Part shown: positions 1-6,584 of the stretch, piece after piece
Position numbering within the stretch: the first letter of the stretch is position 1
How the letters are laid out: every line of letters starts with the position of its first letter
Source of the DNA: a virus
DNA length: 48,614 nt
Reading direction: 5' to 3' (one strand)
IMG/VR virus record: IMGVR_UViG_3300010399_000012
Coordinates: 1-48,614 of that record
Made by a program: the position numbers and the translations under genes
The notes under the pieces: generated by a model
What the model saw: only the letters and a program-made list of their open reading frames with translations
The model's database searches: none
What the model was told of the DNA's origin: nothing

Positions 1-123
1 CTGTGTCAGGTTCTCGCCCAGAAATAGCCCCCGGGACGTCACGAGTTTGTTGCGGGGGTGCTCATGAGCGAAGAGGAATTGATACTGCAGGCTGCCAGCC
101 TGCCGCCCGTTTACGTCGATGGA
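1..123. repeat. Terminal direct repeat, left copy
   Basis: These 123 bases are identical to the last 123 bases of the window (48492-48614). This is what a circular or terminally redundant phage genome looks like when an assembler cuts it open. The repeat ends inside the first gene, so it is not a natural gene boundary. A packaged terminal repeat cannot be excluded, but an assembly overlap is simpler. Confidence 0.95.
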
Positions 124-312
124 TTCGGAGCCTTCCGCAAAGTGAACGGAGTTCTCCGCTGCGTCGGCTGGGTCATCGATGCCGGCGCGCAGTTGAATTT
201 GATTTGTTCCCTGACAGGCGCGGAGCAAAGCAACCGGGCTGCACGTCATGCGCTCGACGGCAAGGCCACCGCGTGCATGCACATCTGGAACGGGGTGAGC
301 CTGCATCATTGA
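64..312 (+). CDS. Conserved phage hypothetical protein, 82 aa
   Basis: The ATG at 64 is preceded by a GGGGGTG purine run at good spacing, which favours it over the upstream GTG at 58. The protein begins MSEEELILQAASLPPVYVDG and is compact and globular, with no signal peptide or membrane segment. It resembles a small conserved protein of rhizobial prophages, but I cannot name a function. It is a lone plus-strand gene between two leftward genes and overlaps the 3' end of the Cro-like gene by 7 bases, so it must have its own promoter, possibly in the 48295-63 gap across the circle junction. Confidence 0.7.
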   Translation: MSEEELILQAASLPPVYVDGFGAFRKVNGVLRCVGWVIDAGAQLNLICSLTGAEQSNRAARHALDGKATACMHIWNGVSLHH

Positions 313-506
313 GCGGGTTCCAGCGACTGATAGTCGTCAGCGGTAGATGCGCCCTTCGTGAACACCCTGATCTTTTCGATCGTCTCCCAGTTGGGACGGA
401 GCTTTCGGCGCCGAATCCGGCTGACAGTTACGCGAGATCGCTCAATGCCCGCCGCAACGGCGTCATCATCGAGTTTGTTCAAAGTCATGTAATCGGAGAG
501 GTGCAT
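306..506 (-). CDS. Cro-like HTH regulator, 66 aa
   Basis: A small one-domain DNA-binding protein. Residues about 12-45 have the helix-turn-helix pattern (DDAVAAGIERSRVTVSRIRR), followed by the basic stretch RRRKLRPNWETIEKI typical of small phage HTH proteins. It diverges from the Xre gene at 602, with an operator cluster between them, which is the classic repressor/Cro layout. Its promoter (515-543, minus strand) places the transcription start only a few bases before the ATG and there is no Shine-Dalgarno, so the message is probably leaderless. It is called Cro-like because it is the first gene on the leftward (replication) arm. It could instead be the maintenance repressor. Confidence 0.72.
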   Translation of the reverse strand: MHLSDYMTLNKLDDDAVAAGIERSRVTVSRIRRRKLRPNWETIEKIRVFTKGASTADDYQSLEPAQ

Positions 507-514
507 GTTTAGCG

Positions 515-543
515 TTGTACGCCCGGCGTACAGTCGCCGTCAA
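515..543 (-). promoter_or_regulatory. Leftward early promoter (PL-like) with embedded operator
   Basis: On the minus strand a TTGACG -35 box (543-538) is followed by 17 bases and a GTACAA -10 box (520-515). The 17-bp palindrome TGTACGCCGGGCGTACA sits between the boxes and runs into the -10, so a bound repressor would block polymerase. The rightward promoter at 1422-1450 has the same boxes, spacing and operator. The start point would fall around 508, almost at the ATG (506). Confidence 0.65.
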
Positions 544-602
544 GCCCTTTTGTACGTGAGGTGTCGTTTTCATCGACGGCGGCGCCGTGCATGATGCGTA
601 CA
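516..602. promoter_or_regulatory. Operator cluster 1 of the lysis-lysogeny switch (three sites)
   Basis: Site 1, 516-532, is a perfect 17-bp palindrome with a single central base. Site 2, 551-567, keeps the left half TGTACG and matches at 10 of 17 positions. Site 3, 586-602, keeps the right half GCGTACA and also matches at 10 of 17, and it runs into the ATG of the Xre gene. The centres (524, 559, 594) are exactly 35 bp apart. A strong site plus graded weaker sites between divergent regulators is typical of phage OR/OL regions. Site 1 covers the leftward promoter and site 3 would allow the repressor to control its own gene. Confidence 0.65.
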
Positions 603-967
603 TGGGGAAAAAGACAACGAAAACAGCGCAGACAAGATTGCGGCCGCTTTACCAGCGGACGTTCATCCGGGCATGGCGCGAGAAACGCAAAATGTCCCAA
701 GAAGAGTTGGCGGCAAGGGTCGGTGAGTACCTGGAAGAGAACGAGATCAGCGAGAAGGGCTATAGCCACGCCAGCATCGGCCGAATCGAAAATGGTCGCA
801 TGCCCTACTCACAGCCAATCATAGAAGGCATCTCAAAGGCCCTCGGGGTGCCTGTAGCCACGCTGATAGCGCTCCCGCCCCCGAATGACGATACCGAGCC
901 GCCACTCAACCAAGAGGCTCTTATGGCCCTTTGGAACAATGTCTCCCGCACAGTTGGGCGCAGGTAA
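602..967 (+). CDS. Xre-family repressor (CI-like), 121 aa
   Basis: An Xre/Cro-type HTH domain spans about residues 20-80: an MSQEELAARVGEYL helix, then SHASIGRIENGRMPYSQPII (recognition helix and following loop), then ISKALGVPVATL. There is no C-terminal RecA-cleavage (LexA-type) domain, so induction by autocleavage is unlikely. The ATG at 602 is the first in-frame ATG; a GTG at 587 is possible. Neither has a Shine-Dalgarno, and operator site 3 abuts the start codon. A strong terminator at 1307-1343 separates it from the rightward operon. It is taken as the repressor because it lies between the two operator clusters. Confidence 0.8.
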   Translation: MGKKTTKTAQTRLRPLYQRTFIRAWREKRKMSQEELAARVGEYLEENEISEKGYSHASIGRIENGRMPYSQPIIEGISKALGVPVATLIALPPPNDDTEPPLNQEALMALWNNVSRTVGRR

Positions 968-1039
968 TAGTTCTCCTTCCGCTATTCCCGGCAGTAATGC
1001 CAAGCGGCCTGAGGAGAACGGAGAGCGCGTATACCTGGG

Positions 1040-1147
1040 ATGCCCTATATCGGGGGCCAGCCGCCCGGCACGCAATACACTGCCTTTAAAGTCCCAGATG
1101 TGAGCATAGCCCCGTCGGCATTTGCTCGGGTCGGAAGCCCTCATTGA
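1040..1147 (+). CDS. Possible 35-aa protein or gene remnant
   Basis: A short reading frame starts MPYIGGQPPGTQYTAFKV and stops at 1147. The beginning resembles the N-termini of some phage tail-fibre or adhesin proteins, but there is no continuation in frame and no strong ribosome-binding site. It lies in the 530-base gap between the repressor and the rightward operon. It may be a remnant of a longer gene, a tiny real gene, or chance. The rest of the gap holds the terminator and operator cluster 2 and otherwise no gene I can support. Confidence 0.25.
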   Translation: MPYIGGQPPGTQYTAFKVPDVSIAPSAFARVGSPH

Positions 1148-1306
1148 GGTGAAGATCCCCCGCGCGGCGCCCCCGGAATCGCCGGGCCGTGTGAACATCT
1201 ACGCGGCAGCTCAATCGGTATTTTGTACCGGGCTGGACAATATACGTTGCGCCGCCTATATCTGACCCAACGGTCTGGGGATTGTCCTTCAAGCCTTCCC
1301 AGATCA

Positions 1307-1343
1307 GCCCGGCCGATTGTCACGAATCGGGTCGGGCATTTTT
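1307..1343 (+). terminator. Rho-independent terminator upstream of the rightward operon
   Basis: The 5' arm GCCCGGCCGATT (1307-1318) pairs with AATCGGGTCGGGC (1325-1337) around a 6-base loop, with one small irregularity, and is followed by ATTTTT. It would end transcription from the repressor gene and insulate the rightward early promoter 80 bases downstream. Confidence 0.75.
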
Positions 1344-1397
1344 CTATATGTGCTGTTCACGGTACGTTCGCAAGACCTCAACCCTCCCGAAATTATT

Positions 1398-1449
1398 TGT
1401 ACGCCTCGCGTACGATTTCCATTGACTTCTCCTGTACGCCGGGCGTACA
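1398..1449. promoter_or_regulatory. Operator cluster 2 (two sites)
   Basis: Site 4, 1398-1414, matches 14 of 17 positions of the site 1 palindrome. Site 5, 1433-1449, is TGTACGCCGGGCGTACA, identical to site 1 read on the minus strand. The centres, 1406 and 1441, are again 35 bp apart. Site 4 lies upstream of the -35 box and site 5 fills the promoter spacer and -10, so this is the rightward counterpart of cluster 1. Confidence 0.7.
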
Positions 1450-1451
1450 AG
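1422..1451 (+). promoter_or_regulatory. Rightward early promoter (PR-like)
   Basis: TTGACT (1422-1427) is separated by 17 bases from GTACAA (1445-1450), or by 18 from TACAAG. Operator site 5 lies inside it. The arrangement copies the leftward promoter at 515-543. The first gene of the operon starts at 1497. Confidence 0.65.
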
Positions 1452-1496
1452 AGGACATCATCTCAGGCAACGGCCGGCGAGCGAGGAAAAACCAAA

Positions 1497-1592
1497 ATGT
1501 CAGACGCGCAATTCTACGGCTTCACAAGTCTCATCGCTTTGCTGGCGGCGCCGTACATCGCGCTTCTGTCGGCCCTCGTGTGGCCCCTCTGA
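1497..1592 (+). CDS. Membrane miniprotein, 31 aa
   Basis: First gene after the rightward promoter. The ATG at 1497 follows CGAGGAAAA. The protein is one hydrophobic helix with a short polar N-terminus: MSDAQFYGF, then about 20 residues of Leu, Ala and Ile ending in VWPL. It is almost certainly inserted in the inner membrane. Its stop lies two bases before the next start, so the two genes are probably translated together. The position (first immediate-early gene) would suit a host-takeover or superinfection role, but nothing in the sequence proves that. Confidence 0.5.
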   Translation: MSDAQFYGFTSLIALLAAPYIALLSALVWPL

Positions 1593-1594
1593 CC

Positions 1595-1798
1595 ATGCTC
1601 GCCCGCCCTCGTCCCAACGGCCACCCGAAAATGCTCCCCGCGCAGCCCGGCATCAACGCGCCGCGCACCGCATGGATCGACATCAACACAATCGACGTAA
1701 CCGACCCGGTTCACTTCACGAAGCGGCCGAAGCTCACGGCCAACGAATTCGACGACAACCAGTTCAGCAACGAGAACGGCGACGGGGAGATTTATTAG
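1595..1798 (+). CDS. Hypothetical protein, 67 aa
   Basis: A longer frame is open upstream, but it would run through the terminator and promoter, so the ATG at 1595 is chosen; it lies two bases after the previous stop. The protein is proline-rich at the N-terminus (LARPRPNGHPKMLPAQPG) and acidic at the C-terminus (NENGDGEIY). No family was recognised. The stop is directly followed by the next ATG at 1799, which supports translational coupling. Confidence 0.5.
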   Translation: MLARPRPNGHPKMLPAQPGINAPRTAWIDINTIDVTDPVHFTKRPKLTANEFDDNQFSNENGDGEIY

Positions 1799-1999
1799 AT
1801 GTTCCGCTCCATGTGCGATCAATGCCTCTCACCAACCAACAACCTCGAAAACGAGTACGGCGAGTTCGTCTGCGACGACTGCGAGCAGGACGCCGCCGAA
1901 GCCGCTTACGAGCGCCATTGCGAGGACTTCCACGACGGCGGCTGCACTCGGTTCAACAGCCTGCAACAGCAACAGATCGAAGCACGGAGGCTCAAGTGA
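1799..1999 (+). CDS. Zn-ribbon-like small protein, 66 aa
   Basis: Two CxxC knuckles, Cys6/Cys9 and Cys25/Cys28, fit a small zinc ribbon, followed by a Glu/Ala-rich helix containing two His (residues about 40 and 45) and a Gln-rich tail. It starts at the ATG adjoining the previous stop. Phage zinc ribbons of this size often bind nucleic acid or host proteins; the target cannot be read from the sequence. Confidence 0.6.
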   Translation: MFRSMCDQCLSPTNNLENEYGEFVCDDCEQDAAEAAYERHCEDFHDGGCTRFNSLQQQQIEARRLK

Positions 2000-2253
2000 G
2001 CATCATGTCTGAAATCGATATGGACCGCCAGCAGGTTGAACAGATCATCGGTCCGGCTTGGCAACAAGTCTGCGTTGCTTCTCTCGTTGGCCACTGCGAG
2101 GCGATTGCAGCGTCCGGCCACCTGACCGAGCCCGCAGAGAAATCCCTGCGATTTCTGATCGCGGAAACCTTGTCAGCCTTCAACATGGTTTCGCATGACC
2201 AACTCGAAAACGAATTGTCCGCAATCCGGCAAGTGATGGAGCGAACGTCATGA
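1996..2253 (+). CDS. Hypothetical helical protein, 85 aa
   Basis: The GTG at 1996 is preferred because GGAGG lies 5 bases upstream and GTGA overlaps the previous stop; an ATG at 2005 is the alternative. The product is mostly amphipathic helix with no recognised domain. It overlaps the next gene by the ATGA type of junction, so it is part of a tightly coupled string. Confidence 0.6.
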   Translation: MSIMSEIDMDRQQVEQIIGPAWQQVCVASLVGHCEAIAASGHLTEPAEKSLRFLIAETLSAFNMVSHDQLENELSAIRQVMERTS

Positions 2254-2474
2254 GCATTTCAACCTATGACGCAACGATCAAGCCTCACCTGACCGCCGCA
2301 ACAGAATATGCGTACCGGGCAAGGCGCGAGATCAACCGGCTCCCGGCCCGGCCGAACTTCTTCTCCCTGACGGAAGATGAGCTTGCCGACACTCGCGCGA
2401 CGCTGGAGCGCGCGCTGGAAGACGTGAAGGCGGCGCAGGCCGAGTACAGCGCAAAGCCGGTGGAAACAAACTGA
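2250..2474 (+). CDS. Hypothetical helical protein, 74 aa
   Basis: Starts at the ATG that overlaps the previous stop. The C-terminal half ([20 protein letters not shown]) is a probable coiled coil. No family was recognised. Its stop overlaps the ATG of the HNH gene. Confidence 0.6.
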   Translation: MSISTYDATIKPHLTAATEYAYRARREINRLPARPNFFSLTEDELADTRATLERALEDVKAAQAEYSAKPVETN

Positions 2475-2944
2475 TGCCTCCGCGCCAGAAACTCGTCGAT
2501 CTCAGGTTTTGGTCCAAGGTCAATATTGGGCCGGGATGCTGGACGTGGACTGGCGCCGCCGACCCTAACGGATACGGCCGATTTCAAGTCATGCGAGATG
2601 GCAAGTGGAGAGCAGAACTTGCACACCGCGTAGCTTGGGAACTGACGCAAGGTCAAGCAGCTGGCGACCTGTTTCTTTGTCACCACTGCGACAACCCTAG
2701 TTGCGTAAACCCAACGCACCTCTTTCTCGGCACTCACGCTGACAACATGGCTGATTGCGCCAAGAAGGGACGTGCAAAGGGAGGTTTAGTCCACAGTAGT
2801 AAAACGCACTGCAAGCGAGGCCACGAATACACAGAAGAGAACACCTACCGACCACCAGGCAAGAACGAGCGATGGTGCAGAACGTGCCAGCGCGAACACA
2901 GCCGAAACTTCAAAGCAACTCACAAGCAAGGAATTGAACGATGA
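2474..2944 (+). CDS. HNH homing-type endonuclease, 156 aa
   Basis: A free-standing HNH nuclease. It opens with the usual [19 protein letters not shown] block. The active-site region is [12 protein letters not shown], then [18 protein letters not shown] (residues about 69-86) with His71, Cys72, Cys77, Asn79 and His82, then an Asn91 turn. A C-terminal Zn-binding part has Cys113, His117, Cys135 and Cys138. Such genes are usually selfish insertions that cut alleles lacking them. Here it is embedded with start-stop overlaps on both sides, so it has become a normal member of the operon or was inserted precisely. Confidence 0.85.
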   Translation: MPPRQKLVDLRFWSKVNIGPGCWTWTGAADPNGYGRFQVMRDGKWRAELAHRVAWELTQGQAAGDLFLCHHCDNPSCVNPTHLFLGTHADNMADCAKKGRAKGGLVHSSKTHCKRGHEYTEENTYRPPGKNERWCRTCQREHSRNFKATHKQGIER

Positions 2945-3336
2945 AAATCTCAGAAGAAATGCCGAGCAAGTACCTGAAAGCGGCCGATCTACAGGGCCGC
3001 GAAGTCAAAGTCATCATGGCCAATGTGGAACGCGAGAAGATTGGCGACGATACGAAGCTTGTCCTCTACTTCAAGGGGAAGGACCGCGGCGTTGTTTTAA
3101 ACAAGACTAACGCATTCACGATCAGTGAAGCCTATGGCGACGATACCGACGACTGGTACGACCAGGAGATCATCCTTCTTTCAGTGATGGTTGATTTCCA
3201 AGGAAAGGTTGGCCCCGCCATTCGTATGCGCGCTCCAACCGCAAAAGACCGAAAGCGATCCGACCCAATTTCGAGCGGCCCACCGGCAGGACATCCGGCC
3301 AATGAACCGCTAGACGACGACGCAATCCCGTTCTGA
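2941..3336 (+). CDS. ssDNA-metabolism-like protein with SSB-type acidic tip, 131 aa
   Basis: Residues 1-95 form a beta-rich domain of a widespread phage family ([47 protein letters not shown]). A disordered Gly/Pro linker follows and the protein ends LDDDAIPF. That ending closely resembles the DDDIPF tip by which bacterial SSB recruits RecO, PriA, exonuclease I and other partners. The layout (folded beta domain, linker, acidic tip) is that of an SSB. Binding to ssDNA is an inference. It lies beside an HNH recombination-type gene. Confidence 0.65.
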   Translation: MKISEEMPSKYLKAADLQGREVKVIMANVEREKIGDDTKLVLYFKGKDRGVVLNKTNAFTISEAYGDDTDDWYDQEIILLSVMVDFQGKVGPAIRMRAPTAKDRKRSDPISSGPPAGHPANEPLDDDAIPF

Positions 3337-3346
3337 GGACTGATCC

Positions 3347-3835
3347 ATGACCGCTTTCCGCGCCACCTATTCCGACTGGAAGCTGATCAAGACCCGTGGC
3401 GTCGTTCAAGTGGTCATGGAAGTCCCGTTGGCTGATGCCGATGCAGCCTATGACGTTCTCGGCGGCATGCCCGTACACGGCAAGGAGCGCTGGTTTGGCA
3501 TTGCCGCCATCAAGTCTCCCGAGCAGAAGGAGGACCGCGCAGCGCCCCGCCAGACCTCATCCCCAGGTATTCCCACTGGCGGGGCAAAGCGCGATTGGCG
3601 GGACATCCCGCCGGCACAGCAAGCGGGCATCCGTTGTGAGGAACCAGTCTTCGCGGCTTTCCTGAAAGAAACGCGCAAGGACGACTGGCACGAGACACAG
3701 GACGCGACCGATTGCGTGCGACTGATCTGCGGCGTCGAATCCAGATCAGAGCTTGGCACCAACCAACGCGCCCGCATCATCTGGCATCAGCTAGATAGCG
3801 CCTTTCAGGCGTGGAAAGTGGTGGAGCATGCTTAG
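3347..3835 (+). CDS. Conserved phage protein, 162 aa
   Basis: The N-terminal domain (about residues 1-62: FRATYSDWKLIKTRGVVQVV) is a conserved phage module. A Pro/Gln linker follows, then a C-terminal helical domain of about 75 residues (CEEPVFAAFLKETRKDDWHE...LICGVESRSELGTNQ). The same C-terminal pattern is common next to recombination and nuclease genes in alphaproteobacterial prophages, but no function is established to my knowledge. It overlaps the next gene by 8 bases. Confidence 0.7.
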   Translation: MTAFRATYSDWKLIKTRGVVQVVMEVPLADADAAYDVLGGMPVHGKERWFGIAAIKSPEQKEDRAAPRQTSSPGIPTGGAKRDWRDIPPAQQAGIRCEEPVFAAFLKETRKDDWHETQDATDCVRLICGVESRSELGTNQRARIIWHQLDSAFQAWKVVEHA

Positions 3836-4118
3836 GCAACGAGAGCCGCGCGAGCGGGACAACAAGCACCTGGATTTCATCCGCTCGCAGCCGTGTTGCA
3901 TCTGCGGCGGGATCGATACGGAAGCCGCGCATATTCGTACCGCGTCACTCGCTCACGGGAAACAGCATACCGGCATGGCTGAGAAACCGTCCGACAAGTG
4001 GGCGCTGCCGCTGTGCAATTACCACCACCGGGAACAGCACGGCATGAACGAGTTGGCGTTTTGGAAAGCATACAAAATCGACCCGTTCATGCTGGCAATC
4101 AAGATGAGGGCGCGATGA
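3828..4118 (+). CDS. HNH nuclease of DUF968/Ref-like type, 96 aa
   Basis: The short HNH fold reads FIRSQPCCICGG (CxxC, residues about 24-27), AAHIRTASL, then KWALPLCNYHHREQHGMNE, where LCxxHHREQH carries the metal-binding His residues. Proteins of this size and pattern (DUF968, Ref, Rap-like) act in phage recombination by nicking at recombination intermediates. Together with the SSB-tip protein two genes upstream it suggests a small recombination cassette. Ref-like activity is inferred from the motif only. Confidence 0.75.
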   Translation: MLRQREPRERDNKHLDFIRSQPCCICGGIDTEAAHIRTASLAHGKQHTGMAEKPSDKWALPLCNYHHREQHGMNELAFWKAYKIDPFMLAIKMRAR

Positions 4119-4249
4119 CTTTCACCAAACTAGGCGGCGCGATCTTCGCGGTTGGGCTTGTCGTTATCCCTGTGTGGGCGGTCATTCATTACATCGTCAT
4201 ACCGATCTTTTGCGGCGTGACGGCAAGCTGCGGGAGCGCGGCATGGTAG
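4115..4249 (+). CDS. Membrane miniprotein, 44 aa
   Basis: The ATG overlaps the previous stop (ATGA). One long hydrophobic helix (LGGAIFAVGLVVIPVWAVIH) continues into a second hydrophobic stretch ending near Cys residues. It is the first of three consecutive membrane miniproteins (4115-4484). Function unknown. Confidence 0.55.
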   Translation: MTFTKLGGAIFAVGLVVIPVWAVIHYIVIPIFCGVTASCGSAAW

Positions 4250-4365
4250 AGGCCCTCACCATCCTCGCAACGGGCGCCGTGCTGTTTATCGGTCTGCCGG
4301 CGTATTTGACGCGCAGCCTTTCGGACAAAGAGCAGCCCGACGCAGGGCCGCAGTTGGGAGATTAG
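4243..4365 (+). CDS. Membrane miniprotein, 40 aa
   Basis: The ATG at 4243 lies inside the end of the previous gene. The N-terminal half is a transmembrane helix (ALTILATGAVLFIGLPAYL) and the rest is a short charged tail. No family was recognised. Confidence 0.5.
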   Translation: MVEALTILATGAVLFIGLPAYLTRSLSDKEQPDAGPQLGD

Positions 4366-4367
4366 AC

Positions 4368-4484
4368 ATGACCGACTACGAGAAAGACCAGAAAGCCAAC
4401 GCGTGGGCGGAAACGCGTGGCCGTTGGTTCGTGTACAGCGCGCCGCTGGCAATCCTCGCAATTTATTGGGTGATTTATGGTTGA
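4368..4484 (+). CDS. Membrane miniprotein, 38 aa
   Basis: It starts two bases after the previous stop and overlaps the next gene by 8 bases. A charged N-terminus of about 20 residues (MTDYEKDQKANAW) is followed by a single transmembrane helix ending YWVIYG. Three adjacent genes for single-pass miniproteins may act together at the inner membrane, but nothing shows how. Confidence 0.5.
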   Translation: MTDYEKDQKANAWAETRGRWFVYSAPLAILAIYWVIYG

Positions 4485-4890
4485 GCGGATATCTCCCGAG
4501 ACCGCACTGGCCGAGATCGACAAGATCGCTGGGGTCATTGAGCACATAGGCTTCGAGATTTGCGAACAGCTTGCGAATGACATCAGGGAGAAAACGGAAC
4601 AGATCCGCACTTTCGCGTTTGCCCAAACTCCGGCAGTGCTAGAAGCATTGATTTTGGCGGAAGACGTGTTGTCGCGCCGGCCTTTCTCGTCGGAGATTTG
4701 GTCGAATGGGATGCACCCGCAAACAGGCATCACCAAAATCAGGGACGCCATTAAGTCACTTTCGGACACATCGACAGATCGCGAGGGATGGTCAACGCGT
4801 GATCTGCTGGTCCCCAATTTGGGATGGGGCGACAAAGAGGACGAAAGAAATCTTCCAGGACCTTCCCCAATTCGCGAGGACGGCAAATGA
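4477..4890 (+). CDS. Hypothetical protein, 137 aa
   Basis: The N-terminal two thirds are helical (EIDKIAGVIEHIGFEICEQL, ANDIREKTEQIRTFAFA). The tail is rich in Gly, Pro and charged residues and looks disordered. No family was recognised. The start overlaps the previous stop and the stop overlaps the next start. Confidence 0.55.
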   Translation: MVERISPETALAEIDKIAGVIEHIGFEICEQLANDIREKTEQIRTFAFAQTPAVLEALILAEDVLSRRPFSSEIWSNGMHPQTGITKIRDAIKSLSDTSTDREGWSTRDLLVPNLGWGDKEDERNLPGPSPIREDGK

Positions 4891-5168
4891 CCACGCAAAT
4901 CCAGGAAGCAATCACCATCCTCGAAGACGATGCTTTGACCAACCGGATCGAGCGCGCGCTGGAAGTACTGCGCGGAGAACCGCAGAGGTCGCAAGAGCCA
5001 ATGTCGCTCGAAAAGCCGGATGGCTGGATCGTGAAAAATCGCACTGGCGGGGTCGAACTCTTTTTGGACCACGAAAGAGCCGCCGCCGCGTTATCCGCGT
5101 GGGGATCCTCGATTGGACCTCTTTACGCCGGCCCGGACACGCGCCCTGATCGAAAGAGCAAAGCATGA
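4887..5168 (+). CDS. Hypothetical protein, 93 aa
   Basis: The ATG at 4887 follows GCGAGGACGGCAA and overlaps the previous stop. The helical N-terminus (IQEAITILEDDALTNRIERA) is followed by a beta-type segment (DGWIVKNRTGGVELF). It resembles small accessory proteins scattered in alphaproteobacterial prophages; function unknown. Confidence 0.55.
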   Translation: MTTQIQEAITILEDDALTNRIERALEVLRGEPQRSQEPMSLEKPDGWIVKNRTGGVELFLDHERAAAALSAWGSSIGPLYAGPDTRPDRKSKA

Positions 5169-5428
5169 AATGCCATGCAGGCGTAGAATATCCGAGTGGC
5201 AAACCGTGTCCGAAGTGCGGGGCGAAGCTAGGCGAGGTTTGCTGGCCTGGCATCAACCGAGATCTGATGGACGTGAAGAAGCTGCGCGACGCACTGACTG
5301 AGTTGTATGCCCTGGTGCGTGGAGAGTGCCCGTCACTATTGAATGAAGATTCCGGCGGCGACGCTCAACTTGACCTGAGAATACAGGCTCTAGTTTCGGA
5401 CACTTCGCAAGATCGGACTTCAAAATGA
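5165..5428 (+). CDS. Small protein with N-terminal Zn knuckle, 87 aa
   Basis: A Cys-rich N-terminus (MKCHAG, CPKCGAKLGEVC; residues 3-27) forms a probable zinc knuckle, followed by a helical, acidic C-terminal part. Coupled by ATGA overlaps on both sides. Function unknown. Confidence 0.55.
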   Translation: MKCHAGVEYPSGKPCPKCGAKLGEVCWPGINRDLMDVKKLRDALTELYALVRGECPSLLNEDSGGDAQLDLRIQALVSDTSQDRTSK

Positions 5429-5664
5429 GCGATGAAGACGAGTTCTCGGGACTTCACTTCCTGATCCAGTACCGTCGCAAGGATGACGGCGTTCGTTGGG
5501 GCAATATGGCAGCATTCGACGTCATGGGGCCAGCCGAAATATACCTCGCACAGCAGAGGTGCGACGAAGATTGGCCGTGGGAATACCAAATGGTCGATCT
5601 GGAAACCGGCCTCTGCACCCGCCAGACTCCCCAGGAGTCCGTCACGGAGAAAAACAATGACTGA
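5425..5664 (+). CDS. Hypothetical acidic protein, 79 aa
   Basis: An acidic protein with many Trp and Tyr residues (FLIQYRRKDDGVRWGNMAAF, DEDWPWEYQ), so it is probably folded rather than chance. No signal peptide or membrane part. It starts at an ATG overlapping the previous stop. No family was recognised. Confidence 0.55.
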   Translation: MSDEDEFSGLHFLIQYRRKDDGVRWGNMAAFDVMGPAEIYLAQQRCDEDWPWEYQMVDLETGLCTRQTPQESVTEKNND

Positions 5665-5962
5665 GCATACGCTGACGCCCTGGCACTCTGACGACACAGC
5701 TATCTTTGCGCAGGATGGAGTATTGGCGCGCATCCCTAACCACCCCGACAACGGGGTGAACTGGCGGGCTGACGCAGCCTTCATCGTCAAGGCCGTCAAC
5801 AACCACGACGCGCTGGTGCAGGCGCTCCGGGCTCTCGTCGATCAAATCAACGACTACGAACGCGTCAACAATCTGGCGCCGAACCCCGGTCGAACCGAAT
5901 GCTGGGACACGGTAGCCCGCGCGAAGGAAGTGCTCGGTCTTGTGGGAAGTCCGAAACAATGA
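5657..5962 (+). CDS. Conserved phage protein, 101 aa
   Basis: The ATG at 5657 overlaps the end of the previous gene. The pattern TPWHSDDTAIFAQDGVLARI followed by WRADAAFIVKAVNNHDALVQ and ALRALV is a widespread phage family of unknown function (short beta domain, then an NHDALV helix). The gene is almost certainly real. Confidence 0.7.
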   Translation: MTEHTLTPWHSDDTAIFAQDGVLARIPNHPDNGVNWRADAAFIVKAVNNHDALVQALRALVDQINDYERVNNLAPNPGRTECWDTVARAKEVLGLVGSPKQ

Positions 5963-6258
5963 CACTCGAAATCTGGAAGTTTACGCTTCAGCCGCTCGTC
6001 AACCATATCGAGATGCCGAGCTATGCCCGCGTGCTGTCGGCGGCATTTCAGGGCGAAGACCTGCGTGTATGGGCGGTGGTCGTACCGTCAAACAAGCCGC
6101 GCAAACGCGGCTTCTTCGTTGCTGGTACAGGCTGGCCCTGTGATGACAAGGCAGTGGGCACGTTCGTTGGAACAGCTTTCCACCCGCAGGGCCTGGTCTT
6201 CCATGTCTTCGACCACGGCTATGAGCCAGAGTCTCCGGCAGACCGAAAGGGTGAATGA
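5959..6258 (+). CDS. DUF7352-like phage protein, 99 aa
   Basis: The pattern IWKFTLQPLVNHIEMPSYAR, AAFQGEDLRVWAVVVP and FVGTAFHPQGLVFHVFD fits the small phage family I know as DUF7352, which has a conserved two-sheet beta fold and no known function. The ATG overlaps the previous stop. Confidence 0.65.
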   Translation: MTLEIWKFTLQPLVNHIEMPSYARVLSAAFQGEDLRVWAVVVPSNKPRKRGFFVAGTGWPCDDKAVGTFVGTAFHPQGLVFHVFDHGYEPESPADRKGE

Positions 6259-6584
6259 TGTTTAGGGTCGGGCAAAAAGTGGTTTGCATCGAAGCAAGCA
6301 CTGGTGAATTCGTTTACCAAGGCGCGGTTGAACCGACTGTTGGCGACATCGGGACCGTCACAAACGTCTATGTCGCTTTCAACGGAGACTTGGCGATAGA
6401 ACTCGCCGAGTTTCCTGCGCCCGGGGGGCGATGGGGCGGCGCGATATACGAGCCTGGTTGGCTTGCCTGTTCCTTCCGGCATCTCGTCGAGCGCAAGACC
6501 GATATCGGATTCGCGCATGAGACCCTGCGGAAGGTCAGCAGGAAGGTTCCTGCGCTAGCGAACTCTTCTGGAGACCGGCAGTGA
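6255..6584 (+). CDS. SH3-like barrel phage protein, 109 aa
   Basis: It begins FRVGQKVVCIEASTGEFVYQ with a following GDIGTVTNVY, a KOW/SH3-like small barrel repeated in many alphaproteobacterial phages. The C-terminal 35 residues are helical and probably variable. The first ATG overlaps the previous stop. Function unknown. Confidence 0.6.
   Translation: MMFRVGQKVVCIEASTGEFVYQGAVEPTVGDIGTVTNVYVAFNGDLAIELAEFPAPGGRWGGAIYEPGWLACSFRHLVERKTDIGFAHETLRKVSRKVPALANSSGDRQ

Noticed and set aside
1-123. Natural packaged terminal repeat of T7 type
   Set aside because: The repeat is only 123 bp and lies within a gene; circular assembly overlap is simpler without coverage data.
833-1198. 121-aa open frame on the minus strand opposite the repressor
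   Set aside because: Arg/Gly-rich composition typical of antisense shadows in GC-rich DNA; no ribosome-binding site or neighbour.
1223-1594. Long open frame running into the 67-aa gene at 1595
   Set aside because: It would be read through the terminator, operators and promoter, and the upstream part has no protein-like character.
4362-5072. 236-aa open frame on the minus strand
   Set aside because: It lies opposite a row of start-stop coupled plus-strand genes and has no recognisable domain.
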